DNA of 64,000 bases from Polytrichum commune (GCA_950295325.1 OX485804.1:30010001-30074000), one strand, 5' to 3'; shown: positions 50,321 to 62,349, counted from the first letter of the stretch. Made by a program: numbers and translations. The notes: a model not told the origin generated them from the sequence alone.

Positions 50321-50590
50321 AGGCCGGTTTACACTATGGACCATGATGTCGGACTAGAATATTGTAAGAGCGTTGATTGGCTGCTAAACTCGTCCCAAGA
50401 CCACTTGGGTTTACACCAAGGTAAAAATGGCAGAGGGACCATGGAGGTTGAGGACCCCAAAATACAATTTTCAAAGCCTAATAAATGCATTGACATGGTT
50501 CAACGGGTTTGCGGTGAGAGAGGTGGTCTATTAGGAAAATTCAAGGGCCCATGAAAGAGAAATGCTACTAAAATATTTTTTTAGTGAAAT
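50321..50590 (+). mobile_element. Left half of a Harbinger-like MITE
   Basis: It begins GGCCGGTTTACACTATGGAC and matches the first half of the 39745 element (for example GATTGGC and CTCGTCCCA tracts, then a GGACCATGGA(A/G) block). The matching right half, with the inverted end, is at 53.7-54.05 kb. Confidence 0.65.
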
Positions 50591-51071
50591 TATTTTTGGG
50601 GCTTAAATATACAAATCTTCCACTATGCAAGGCTCACAAGTCACACTTTTCAACATCTATAAAATGTAATGAATCTTGAGAAGCAAGTCCACCCTCTGTG
50701 TGCCTAGGTCATATCATAGCCCATGAGACACACCGCATCTTTCATGCCCTACCCCTTGAACTTGCTCCAACATGTTTCATCAAACAATGTGGGACATCTA
50801 GAACTGAAGACTTTGAGTGCATATTTGCTATTTTGGTCTACCAAACTAAAATGTTTGTAATTTGGCGGCTTGTAATATAACGTTGGAATGGTCTTGAAAA
50901 TATCTTTCCAAGGGTATATTACACATCCCATAAAGTTTTGAAATTACAGTTGCAAAATGAAATAATAAAATTATGTAGTCGTTTAGCGACTGTAGATTAG
51001 GGTAGTTAAAAGAACTGCAATGGAAAAAAAAATTGTGGTTATTTTTTTAATGGTTTCTACTACACTACATA

Positions 51072-53565
51072 TGTCGCAACCCTTGCTAGCCCCCCTTGAC
51101 AATCTTGCCAATTTTCAATTCTAGCAAAGGTTACGAGCGCTAACCATTCGCATTCCGCCATGCTAATGGTTAGCTCCTCCTACCCCGGACCTTATAGTTC
51201 ATAGGAGGGAACCAACCCTCCTACTTTGCTTTCGGGACTCACCCCTTAATCGGTAACTCATTTCTTGGATGTGGACTTCCATCCATGGAAGTCCAATCCT
51301 ATGTTGATCATCGCGTTGCCGGAGCAACACTACAACAACCCGAACCATACTAGGCAACTATGGCCTCACAATGGGCCAATGCCCATGGAGGCCGTGCCGT
51401 TCGGCCTTGGGTGGGTGAGGCCACACCACCTCACCCATATAAGCCTCTAGGACTTCACGCGGGGCCCCTACCCCACCGTCAACCAACCTCTTGTCTCTCT
51501 ACCAAGAGTTGGGGCCAAGTGGACATTTTCCTTTAGCTGCTGGGCCTAGAACCCACTAGCAGCTTCAGACCATCATAACTTCCTTGTATGATGTCTGATC
51601 ATAACAACCAACCACTCCATCTTCATCTACGCTTCACGTAGATGCCGATGGACTCCTCACTTGCCCCATTCGGACAAGTATTGAGGACGTTATGCCTGTT
51701 TGAACCTTGGCAGTCCCGGGAATCACTCCCAGGCACTGCTGTACCAGGGCGCTGTCCCGGGACAGCGCCCCACTCAAATGGCCATAACTCCTAGCTCACA
51801 CCTCGGATTGAGGTGTTCTTGAGCATTCTAGAATCACCACGCCATGCGCTACGCATAGCTCATGGCCTTACCCTTGTGCCTCCTAGTCTCCGTGGGTGGG
51901 AGGCGTTCCCAACGCCCGGGGCCCTCACCCACACTAGGATCACTTGGGCCCTCTCACCAACGGCGCCACAAGTCCCGGGTGTCACTCCGGGGTCCCCCTT
52001 GTGCCCATGGTGTTTCGGGCACTCCTCATGGAGAGGTGCGCGACAACATATGATATTTGGTGTTTCATACTTTAAATAAAAAAACACATGCACTAAATAT
52101 CAATTACCCTATGAAAGTAAGTAACTTTATATGTAAATGTCAGCCCTAAATCTCTACCCTTATGCGTCGTAGTCTGGGTGGAAACCCCAGGCTCACATGT
52201 GATTTCTTTTCCAATCTTAGTTCAATGTCTCAGGATGGAAATGTCACTTCAATCTTACTTTATTAAATATCATAAGGTCAAGAGTGTTTAGAAACACTCC
52301 TACCCTAACAGTTATTGCGATACACAATCATTCAACTCCCAATCGTGCCCAATCACCAATCTCTCTCCCTTTCCCAATTAGGACATAAGTCATTTTGCAC
52401 ACATCAAGTGAATGCAAGCACAATAATCAAACCCACCCCTATGAAATACCCTTGTCTTAACATTCCCTGCTTACTAGCCTCCCCTCTCCACATAACTCCT
52501 TCCTAAATATATTAACTACTCCCTAACCTAACAATTCCTTCCTTCCACCCATCTAACTCAATCCACCTAATGAGCCAGCACAACGTCCCCTAGCTGGTCC
52601 TCTGCCTTGGCTATTCCCTAACCGCCCAGCTGGGTTTAGTCCGTTCTGGTTGCCCAGTGCGCACCTCCAGCAGCTACTCAGTTGGTACAGGTCAGTTAGT
52701 CCCCCCTTCGACGCCCTCTGCCAATGTAGGTGTTGCTGGATCTCTGCAGTCGTCCGCAGCCACTGCCCCTGCCCTCGCAATCATCCCAGTCACCTTGCAC
52801 CCAAGTCCAGGGTCGCGGCGTCCAACTCCTTCCGAATCCAGGTGCGACCTTGCTCACCCAACCTATTGATTTGAATCTATGTTGCAGCTGCGAACTGGGT
52901 TGCACATTGGGTGCCTGACCTCACATGTTAACTGACATTGAACTTCCAGCCTAACCCAACATCAATTCAGGCTTGAGTTCCCACGGTTACTACTCCGCTA
53001 GTTGCAACGTACCTCGTATGTGTCGGAGTCTACAATGCCACCTGAATTTTGGAATTGACTCCCCAGTTACCCGACAGAACTCGTGGTTTAATCCTCCTTG
53101 CTTCAGACCCAACATTTAGAAATCACTCCCGAGCTCTTCAGCACGGATTCAGGCCATAGGTCAACATGACCAGCTCAATGTAGATTACTCCTCTGCCCCA
53201 GAGCATCCCCTCACAACTCTCTCCACTTTGGCTGGCTCACAACCTGCCCTGCCCTCGGTTGGCTGGCAGTCTTTCCCTCCTTACTGCCTCGTATCCTCAT
53301 TTTTCAGCCAACCCCCAAGAGAGAAACCCTCTGTTGCTCCCACACTGTGCAAATATTCGCCGCAGCAGCCGAGTGCGGCCACCCCTGAACCGAAGACGAG
53401 AGAGATAGAGCAGCGGCTTATCCCGAACAGAACAGGGGAATGTTTCCCTGATCCGGGAAACCATCCGCACCCAATCCGTTGGTAACGACTTACCTTTTAA
53501 TTGAACGCAACCAAAGCCTAAAACGAACACTCACCTTGCCTAGGCAAGTCAATAAAATTCTAGCA
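51072..53565 (+). repeat. LTR-like, GC-richer non-coding segment
   Basis: The segment begins TGTCGCAACCC and ends TAGCA. It is followed after three bases by TGGTATCAAC (53569-53578), which matches the first 8 bases of the initiator-Met tRNA primer site used by plant retrotransposons. It is GC-richer than its surroundings, contains a TATA-like CCATATAAGCC at 51435, and has no conserved protein. It could be a long 5' LTR of a truncated element lying between the two MITE halves. No second LTR is seen. Confidence 0.35.
51747..51770. repeat. Perfect 24-bp palindrome
   Basis: GGGCGCTGTCCC followed directly by its exact complement GGGACAGCGCCC. Related GTCCCGGG tracts occur at about 51711 and 51971, each followed by TCACTCC. 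Confidence 0.9.
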
Positions 53566-53649
53566 CGGTGGTATCAACATTAAATATAATCAAACACTAA
53601 ATATCCTATTTAGTGTAGTGACAACACAAGGCACATGTTACATGTAAAT

Positions 53650-54053
53650 TACATTGAACATATACAAATTAAATCACTCGTTCTTTTTCTTTTTCTTTTT
53701 TTTGTTTTATGGTAAAAGTTGTTGTGAGAAGAGTTGCAAGCCACATCTCCAACACATTTAACAAAAAGTGAAGACAAGTGTAGCCTAAGAGAAGACAAGA
53801 GAATGGTCAAACTTGAATTTTTTTCAGAACTACCCTTTTTGAACATGTATTATAGAAAATCAACACATTCACTTCTTGGTGCATGGTCATTCGTCTTGGT
53901 TCACATTTGGTTTACAATTAGTGAGGGGCACAAGGCTTTTAAAACTAATTTTTTAAGAAGTTAGACCATGGAAGTTGGACCATGAACTCAAACCATTGAA
54001 AAGGGCCGTCTTCCGTGGTCCGACTTCATGGTCCATAGTGTAAACTGGCTCTC
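53650..54053 (+). mobile_element. Right half of a Harbinger-like MITE
   Basis: It matches the second half of the 39745 element (ATCAACACAT, TTGGTGCAT-TTC, CAAGGCTTTTAAAA-like tracts) and ends in the inverted TCATGGTCCATAGTGTAAAC followed by TGGC. Together with 50321-50590 it looks like one element opened by a roughly 3-kb insertion. Confidence 0.65.
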
Positions 54054-54130
54054 ACTGTCTACTTGGTAAGGTTTGGTGGCTAGTAGGTAACTAATAAATG
54101 AGGTTCAACAACTACTTGCAAGGTTGGGTA

Positions 54131-54192
54131 GCCCCTTAGTACACTAAATATGATATTCAGTGTCACCAATTCTAATTGTCTTGCTCAATACT
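54131..54192 (+). mobile_element. CACTAAATAT-ended MITE, copy 3, left part
   Basis: Near-identical to the start of copy 2 at 25373. It is interrupted at 54192 by the LTR retrotransposon and resumes at 60548. Confidence 0.9.
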
Positions 54193-54540
54193 TGTAACGT
54201 TCTCAAATATTATGAGATTCAAGAGGCATGTTCCTCCCAACCTTAGAGCTTATATACTAGATACTACTATGAGTTGAGGCCACCTCCAACTAGTAGTTAA
54301 GTATATGCTAGCAAGCTCTCCCTCCATGCCTTTAGGATAATTCTAAGTGCATTTAACAAATGGTCGTTACTTACGAGGTAGAACCAAGTGTAAAACCATA
54401 GCTTCAACTAGTTAACTCCCTTTACCTTTAGGACTGCTAGAGCACTCAGGGTAGCGCCTCTAGTCTTCTAGTAAAGGAGTCCTAGTTGAATGAGAGGTTG
54501 TAAATAAACAATAAACAATAAATATGTAATACACGTTCCA
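54193..54540 (-). repeat. 3' LTR of the chromovirus
   Basis: 348 bp, running TGTAACG to CGTTCCA on the plus strand. It is the same length as the other LTR with six substitutions and no gaps by eye; its outer coding-side end reads TGG instead of TGT. Confidence 0.95.
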
Positions 54541-54750
54541 CACCTCCCCACTTAGGAATGAACATCCGCGTTCATGAATGATCCCAAATCGTAGTGCATC
54601 AAGACAAATATAGTCAAGACCACCACTAATTTAAGCGAGCCATGGGATCTGTATTTGTACCATGCTCCATGCCAATTGGCAGGGTGAAACAAGTTAATAA
54701 TAACACCCCGTTTACAGGATCTTATGCAAGCCTGAAAGAACAGAAGGCGC

Positions 54751-57700
54751 CTACCCCGAAGATACCTTCCGCCTCAAACGTTTTTGCACAGCTGGGGCTT
54801 CGCCGTCACGCTTAACACCATGGCGTGTAAGTCTGTCCTCAGACTTTGCTACCGCATCCCAGTACTCCTTGAGGACTTCTACACTCAAGTTGCATTCGGG
54901 CTCCCATGAATTATGTTCAAGTGCATATCCGAGCCATTTGATAAGATAGAATTTCTTGGGGCGAGAACGAGACCCTTTATCTTCGTGTGAAAGCACGCGT
55001 TCTACTTCATAAGATGCATCTTCCTCAAACACTGGCGGAGGGGGAGGCTGTACCCTGCCATCGGCCACATAAGGCCTAAGAAGTGACACATGAAAGACAT
55101 CGTGGATCTTAAATGTATCTGGCAGTTGCACGCGGTATGCTACCACCCCTATCCTTTGCACCACCCGAAATGGGCCAATCCACCTTGGTAAAAGCTTTCG
55201 AGCTCCTGGGACCTTCAACTTAATGTTGGCAGTACTTATTAGCACTTGCTGGTCCACTTCGAACGAGACCTCTCGTCGGTTCTTGTCACCATAGAACTTT
55301 TGTCGTTGTTGCGCAGCAATGAGATGTTTCTTGGCCTCGCCAATCACATGTGTCATGTGCTCGACAAAATTCTGCGCAGCAGGGACTTGACACCTGCTGT
55401 TCCCACTAATTGGTGTCCGGGACTGCTGACCATAGTTCAGGACAAACGGAGTATTCCGTACAGACTCTTGCCAAGAGCTATTATATGCAAATTCAACTAC
55501 TGCAAGGAATTCATCCCAATCATCTTGCACTGGGTTGACATAATGCCGCAACATATCCTCCAAGATACGGTTTACCCGTTCCGTCTGCCCATCAGTTTGA
55601 GGATGGAATGCGGTGGACATGGCCAACCTTGTCCCCAAAAGACCATGCAACGCATCCCAAAACCTACTTGTGAATCTAGCGTCCCTGTCGCTTAGGATTA
55701 CCCTGGGTAGACCATGCAACTTATATACATGATCACGAAAAAACCTTGCCGTACCTTCAGCAGTAACGTGTGTGGTGGTTGGCATAAAGTGGGCCATCTT
55801 GGACAACTTATCCACGCACACAAAGATGGCATCATAACCATTAGCAGATGGAGTCAATCCAGAGATAAAATCCATGCTCACTACTTCCCAATTTCTATCA
55901 AGAATCTCCAATGGTTGTAAAAGGCTTGCTCGTTTAAGAGTAGGGGCCTTACTCCTTTGGCAAATTTCACAAAATTTTATATAGCTTCTGATGGACCCTT
56001 GCATCTCAGGCCACCAAAAGTTTACTCGCACCCTCTTATACGTCTTAGTTACCCCTACATGACCGCTATACATTGCATCATGATACTCACGGAGTAAAAA
56101 TTACCTGATATTCGATTCTTGGAATGACACATCTGGAACCACAACCGCCTTTTCATACCACCAGATGTGATTCTCATAAACAAAATGTTTCAGATTGTAC
56201 GGGTTCGAGAACCAAGGATCAAGAGCATACCTGGCAATAATAGTTTGATATAACTTCTGATCACTGACGAACTCCGGGTACCCCTTCGGATTGTTGTCTT
56301 GCTCAACAGGATCACCTCGCCTAGCGTCTGCAGCCACCATTTGAAGGACCGAATTACTTGGAGCAGACCGCGGTGCCATCAAGGCTGGCTAGTCACCCGG
56401 GTCTAGTGGATTCCGACTCAGAGGATCTGCCATATTAATCCTTCCTAGTCTATACACCCATCTATAGACAAAATTTTGCTCCAAGAATTCCAACCACCGA
56501 GCTTGACACCTTGATAACGTCTGTTGTGTTTTTAAATACACCAGAGGGTTATGATCTGTGACGATCCTGCAATCTGCACCCTCTAGGTAACACCGCCAGG
56601 TTCGCATGGCGTGCATAACTGCTGCAAGTTCTTGTTCACCAGTAGTGTAATTTCTCTTAGCGGGAGAAAATTTCTTACTCTCAAAAGCAATGGGCTTACC
56701 TCCCTGAAGTAAGACGGCCCCTGCTCCGAGTAAAGAAGCGTCACTAACGACCTCAAATGGTTCCTCTAACTTGGGTAAGGTCAGAACTGGTGCATGTGTT
56801 AAAGCATACTTAACATTTTCAAAAGCGCGTTCATACTCGTCAGTCCAAATGTACTTGACTTTGCTTCGCGTCAGAGAAGTCAAAGGCGCAACCAGAGTGG
56901 AATATCCATGTATGAATCTGCGGAAGTAATTGCAAAGCCCCAAGAAAGATCGTAATTGTCCGACTTCAAGAGGTCTATGCCACTTGGCCACAGTCTCAAT
57001 TTTCTTAGGATCCACCTTGATGCCCTCTTTGCCAACAACATGTCCTAAATAATGCAATTCACTCTTTCCGAAATGACACTTAGACATCTTTGCATAAAAC
57101 TGATTTTCTCGTAAAATTTGAAGTACTTGTGCCAAATGACTGACATGTTCCTCCTCGTTCTTTGAAAAAATTAAGATGTCATCCAGATATACCAAAACAA
57201 ACTTTCCAATGAACTTGTAAAAAATACGATTCATTATTCCTTGAAAAGTTGCTGGTGCATTGGTCAATCCAAAACTTAATACTTTGAATTGGTAATAACC
57301 AAACGGTGTTCTAAACGCCGTCTTAGGAGCATCCTCCTCGGATATCCTAATCTGGTGATAACCTTGTGCCAAATCAAGAGATGAAAATACTATAGAGCCG
57401 GCTAACTGGTCAAAAAGATCATCAATACGAGGCAACGGATGACGATTCTTTACCGTTTGCTTATTAAGTGCCCGATAATCCACTACCATTCGCAACGCTC
57501 CATCATTTTTCTTGACGAACAAGATGGGAGACCCATAAGGCGATGAACTAGGTTCTATCCATCCCTTTCCGAAATACTCCTTGATTTGTTTCTTGGCCTC
57601 CTGCAGCTCGAGAGGACTCAACCTATAGATCGGCCTAAATGGCGGCTTGCCATCTGGCTCTAAAGGAATAGTATGGGCCATTTCCCGCTCTGGAGGTAAC

Positions 57701-58722
57701 CCTGTAGGTATGGGCTGAAAAACATCAGCATATTCCTCCAACACTGTGGCATAAGGTGTTGCCACTATGTCCTCTACGTCGTCTCCAACCGCGGTCAACT
57801 GAATTAAAAACGACGTTGCTTCCTTCCGAATTGACCGTTTGAACTGCATGGCGGTGAGTCTATGAGGATTTGGACTCTGACATTGCATTTGGTTCACATG
57901 CAGTGTCATTTTACGGCGGCCCTTATACAACACGCAACATTCAGATGCAAAATCCAAGCGTGCCTTGTGCTGCACTAGCCAATCATTGTCCAATATCAAA
58001 TCAATGCCTTCACTTAACTTTGCCACCAAGCAAGTAATTTGGCTTTGATATTGCTGTATTCTAACATGAACTTTAATATTGCCGTCCGTTTGGACTTCAT
58101 CACTATTGCCTAATACTAGTGTGTTACTGCTATTTTTCACTTTTAACCCGAAGGTCTTAGCAAAACCAGAACTCACAAAGCAATGTGATGCGGCAATATC
58201 CATTAATACAGATGCATCCTGATGAGCTACTTGTCCTCAGAAACTCATCATCAGTTCAGAAGACAGAGTGAGCTGATTCAACACACGTGGCCTAGGTTCA
58301 TCCAAATAAACATGCCACTGTACTGAGTTTGATTCAAATTGATGGATTAACTTAAATCTTGGTAGAGTTCTCTTAAGATTTTTTGCTTTACGTTTGTCAA
58401 CAATAAAACAAACACCGGTCTCATATGGCGCTCCCTCTTTACCGTGTAAATAAGATCTCAAGAAACTTTGCAAATTATCCACTGATGGTATAATCAATGA
58501 GAACGCTCCATAAATTTTGGAATTCACATCTAACACATCACTGAGTGGGAGTAACGGAGTTGGCAAAATAATGTCTTTATTCAAAATATCAGGCACGATT
58601 ACATTAAATTGCTTATTGACTAAGCCCTGAATCACTTCCAAAGCATCACTAGGCAAATAAAAAACACCCTCCGAAACTTGAACAGGTCCTGACACTAGCC
58701 CACTGCCTAAGTGTCGGACTTG
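54751..58722 (-). pseudogene. Chromovirus pol with three in-frame stops
   Basis: One reading frame, -1 relative to gag, is open to 54751 except for TGA (58237-58239), TAG (56389-56391) and TAA (56101-56103). In order it contains an unrecognised ~150-residue linker; a protease region whose active-site motif reads MDIAASHCF instead of the usual D-S/T-G; reverse transcriptase with VYLDDILIFS; RNase H (VVSDASLLGAG, GEQELAAV); integrase with an HHCC zinc region (CEICQRS), catalytic MDFISGL, LSDRDARF and GQTERVNR; a GPF/Y-type segment (RWIGPFRVV); and a C-terminal chromodomain (YEVERVLSHED, YLIKWLGYALEHNSWEPE). Each stop is one C-to-T change from a sense codon. The chromodomain is known to target related elements to particular chromatin. 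Confidence 0.93.
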
Positions 58723-59837
58723 TGAAAAGGCTTCTTGCCTTTCTTTGCAGGTTGCTGCTCAGCACTCTTCTTGCTATCAGGACAATCTCTAGCCAAGTGT
58801 CCTTCCTTGTGACATTGAAAATAAAGACCATCATTTTTGTCAGTGCTTCTTGCCGAAGGGGCCTCCCCTTTACCCTGCTTACTCTTCTTGTAAAAGGCAG
58901 AAGAGCGGCCTTCAGAGCGGCGAGACTTGTTGCCTCTAATCGGCCCTGTGTGGCCATTGGTCTTGACAACCGGTGCATCAAAATGAGACTTATCATTGTC
59001 CCGTCCTTTTGCATCTTGTGTGTACATAGCGTCTATAGTCACTGCATAATTGATGAAACGCTTGATGTCCTCCCATGGCCCACCATCGCCCTTAGGATCC
59101 ACCAAGACCTTCTTGCGAATATCCTCCTTGAGCCCTGATATGAATCTCTCAATCTTATCTCCCCGGGAGACAGGATTTTTAGTAATGTGTGAGCATAACT
59201 GTTGAAACTCATTTGCATAGTCCTCAACAGAACCTTTTTGTTTAAGAACACGAAGCTTGTTCCGGGCTACCAACTCCTGATTGACACTGCCATAAGCAGT
59301 GAGTAATGTATCATAGAAGTTATCCCAGAGCTGCGGATCTTTCTTATCCGCTGCCAGCTCCAATGCAAGCATATCCCAATGTTGTGACACATTGGTTTCC
59401 AGATATGTGGACGCAATTGTGACCCATTCCTCAGGAGCAATCTGGCGTGCAACCAAGAATTTTTTCATCTGGTTGAGCCAAGCCAGAATGGTAATTTTGG
59501 ACTTATCCTTGAACCGTTCTAGCTTGCCAACAACTGTGGTGGACTTAGAACGGTCCCCCTCATTATACTTCTTCAAGAGTTGGACCTGACATTCCAATGC
59601 TTCCAAGCGATTGGAATGCGTGTTGACAATCGAGAAGGTTATTTCACCTTGCTGCTCTACACGCTGAAATTGACTTAAGTCATCAATCAATTTCCCATTG
59701 CAGTAATCCTGAATAGCTTGGACCACCAAACTACGGATATTTGCATCACTCGGTGAAAAGGATGTGCCAATCGGGAAAACCTGGGGAGGACTATCCTCCC
59801 TTGACGGTCCAGAAGTGTCCATATCCTCGATGGCCAT
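58707..59837 (-). CDS. Chromovirus Gag
   Basis: A 376-residue Gag from Met at 59837 (MAIEDMDTSG); an upstream in-frame Met at 59951 exists. It has a capsid-like helical region (ILAWLNQMKKFL, SVEDYANEFQQLC, FISGLKEDIRKKVL) and a basic nucleocapsid tail. The zinc knuckle reads YFQCHKEGHLARDC: the first Cys of the CCHC set is Tyr, a single-base change that probably impairs RNA binding. Gag ends HKSDT and overlaps the pol frame, so Pol would be made by -1 frameshifting. Confidence 0.92.
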   Translation of the reverse strand: MAIEDMDTSGPSREDSPPQVFPIGTSFSPSDANIRSLVVQAIQDYCNGKLIDDLSQFQRVEQQGEITFSIVNTHSNRLEALECQVQLLKKYNEGDRSKSTTVVGKLERFKDKSKITILAWLNQMKKFLVARQIAPEEWVTIASTYLETNVSQHWDMLALELAADKKDPQLWDNFYDTLLTAYGSVNQELVARNKLRVLKQKGSVEDYANEFQQLCSHITKNPVSRGDKIERFISGLKEDIRKKVLVDPKGDGGPWEDIKRFINYAVTIDAMYTQDAKGRDNDKSHFDAPVVKTNGHTGPIRGNKSRRSEGRSSAFYKKSKQGKGEAPSARSTDKNDGLYFQCHKEGHLARDCPDSKKSAEQQPAKKGKKPFHKSDT

Positions 59838-60186
59838 AACATAAACATACAAAATACAATTCCAAAAATTTGCGAGACTTCTCACGCGGTCCTGTACAAT
59901 AAAAACCAAAACAGGAGACAAAACAATTCTACCCCCAGTAGCTTTCTCCAACAGAAAAAATTAACCTCGTGTTTGAGAGCCACAGGAGACGACGTAACTC
60001 TCCTGTGCGACGCTCACTGCCCAGGCAGTAGGCTGCCTCCCTCTGCTAGGCCGGAAGGAGACGAGACAAGACGAGGCGAGACGCAACCCCCCAGGATCGC
60101 AACACCCTCTAGAAAAATTACCAGCATAACAATTACACAGCGGAAGTTAATAAAAACCCAAATGAAAACAAGGTACAAGAGCGCCG

Positions 60187-60199
60187 ACTCTGATACCAA
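60187..60199 (-). other. Primer binding site, initiator-Met tRNA
   Basis: Directly inside the 5' LTR the minus strand reads TTGGTATCAGAGTC, matching the classic plant retrotransposon primer site TGGTATCAGAGC over its first 11 bases. Confidence 0.9.
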
Positions 60200-60547
60200 T
60201 GTAACGTTCTCAAATATTATGAGATTCAAGAGGCATGTTCTTCCCAACCTTAGAGCTTATATACTAGATACTACTATGAGTTGAGGCCACCTCCAACTAG
60301 TAGTTAAGTATATGCTAGCAAGCTCTCTCTCCATGCCTTTAGGATAATTCTAAGTGCACTTAACTAATGGTCGTTACTTACGAGGTAGAACCAAGTATAA
60401 AACCATAGCTTCAACTAGTTAACTCCCTTTACCTTTAGGACTGCTAGAGCACTCAGGGTAGCGCCTCTAGTCTTCTAGTAAAGGAGTCCTAGTTGAATGA
60501 GAGGTTGTAAATAAACAATAAACAATAAATATGTAATACACGTTACA
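60200..60547 (-). repeat. 5' LTR of the chromovirus
   Basis: 348 bp with TGTAACG / CGTTACA ends that form a 7-bp inverted repeat, adjacent to the primer binding site. Confidence 0.95.
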
Positions 60548-60927
60548 ATACTAATTGTAGGCTGCAGTATAGTGTCACCAACACTACATGTTCACCCAAC
60601 ATTATTTGTCATTCCGTGTAAATTCCTCTTGGGATGACAAATTTTCAGTGTTGCAATTATTGTCATTTACAAAGCAAATTCTCATCCAAATTTTGTTCAT
60701 CCATGGCAATATTTCATCACAAGTTGCTGACAAGAGAAGGTAGGGTTTTGGCCAATGGATGAACTCATCCATCACCCATGGCAACATCTATAAACTTATT
60801 AATAAGAAGTGTCATCCGAGTGACACTAAATATCATATTTAGCGTTGTTATCAAAAAGGTTTAAATCTTGTATAACAAGGTACATGTTCAATTGGTGAAT
60901 TGTTTTATTAAATAAGTAATTGCAAAA
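60548..60927 (+). mobile_element. CACTAAATAT-ended MITE, copy 3, right part
   Basis: It resumes at the duplicated ATACT and continues the sequence of copy 2 to the same outer boundary (AAGTAATTGCAAA), with five differences noted over the comparison. Confidence 0.9.
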
Positions 60928-62349
60928 TTACTTATTTATAAATAATCTAGGGTAGAGTGATGGCCTCACCAACACCAACACCACTACATTGTCCATTGTA
61001 TAATAAGTTATCAAGCGATTAAGTAAATATTACAAAATAACAAATGAGTGGGTGAATTTAAAATATTGTTAAGTAAATTTTCCATATCATGAAGTAATGG
61101 ATAAATTTAAAAATATTATGAAGTAATTAAGTAAATTATAATCAATAATAATTAGATGGAATTTTTTAGATGTTAATAAGTAATTAAATAAACATGATGT
61201 ATTAGCAAGTAAATTGGGTCCAAATTAAAGGTTAACATCAGTATTAGCCTCACAAAAATGGCTTGGGTGTTAGGAAGAATTATTGAAGGTTGTAATGTAA
61301 ACTAGCTACTCCTGCTCCTATTTTTGTTTTTTTAATTATACATTATTACTATATTAAAAATAGAAGTGACAGCTTTTATATTAGAATAAAGTTAAACCTT
61401 GAATATAATACAGTACTTCAAGTGAGACACTCTATTGAGCTAATTTAAACTTCCATTAAAATAGATTTGCATGTACTTTCTAGTATACAAGCCACCACAA
61501 TGAAAGCTAACACCACCTTCTTTTTATTGTTCTTTGAATAGTTGTTTGAGGTTGACAATTCTATTGACTCTGTCTGTAGGACAGAGACTATGCATCAACT
61601 CTCTGTTTCAAGAGCAAATTTCCTAACCACTTTGCGTTCACATTTGGACGTTACTTGTTCTTACTATTTTTGGTCCAATTTATTTAATGTGGATGTTAAC
61701 TATATATATATATATATATATTAACTATATATATATATATAAATTAACTATACTTGTTCCCTAAAATGTAGTGAAAGAAATCTAGATACCTATAGTTATT
61801 TTGGCAATTGTTAATTATTTATTTTAAAATTTTTGGATGATAAATGAGTAGCTTCAGTCCTTAACCCGCATTTGAGAAGAAGGTGCACAAAATCCAAGAA
61901 AGATTTGATATAGTAAATAGCCATGGACTAACATGAACAAAGTAGACAACTACAGTTGTAGTCTTTCATAGTAAAGGACAGAGCCTCACAGTTCTACCAT
62001 TTTCTTGTTTCATTTTCAAATATTTGCTATAGTTTGAAGATTTAGAATTAAGGATTTGTTAGATTAAGTCTTGTGCAAGTTTGAAGGTGACAAGGATTCC
62101 TAGTTTTACTGTCAAGTTTCAAAACCTACTGTCAAAGTTCATGCAAAAAGATTGGCCTTTAATTTGTTTGGGGAAAACCATGACATGTGTTGTTGCAGAA
62201 AGATACAATTGTCGGGGAGAGTCATCATCGACATTAATTGTCCTAGACTCATCCGATCCAAGGAAGACCAACGCTTTCAATGACTTGCGGAAGAACTTTG
62301 ACATAAACATTACCAAGTTGGAGAACACGGTAGTAGCATTCGAAAAGAT
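60928..62349. other. AT-rich intergenic DNA with TA microsatellite
   Basis: Very AT-rich, with TA dinucleotide runs at 61700-61741. No gene is recognised. A plus-strand frame at 62081-62419 overlaps the inverted repeat that follows. Confidence 0.4.

Larger units (their letters stand above)
54193..60547 (-). mobile_element. Ty3/gypsy chromovirus (full-length LTR retrotransposon)
   Basis: A 6,355-bp element read on the minus strand: 5' LTR 60547-60200, primer site, gag, pol with protease remnant, reverse transcriptase, RNase H, integrase and chromodomain, polypurine tract near 54541-54553, and 3' LTR 54540-54193. The target duplication ATACT is at 54188-54192 and 60548-60552. The LTRs differ at 6 of 348 positions, which points to a recent insertion. 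It landed inside a MITE. Several in-frame stops make this copy non-autonomous. Confidence 0.97.

Noticed and set aside
55246-55920. Plus-strand frames across the chromovirus pol region
   Set aside because: They are shadows of the conserved minus-strand integrase coding sequence.
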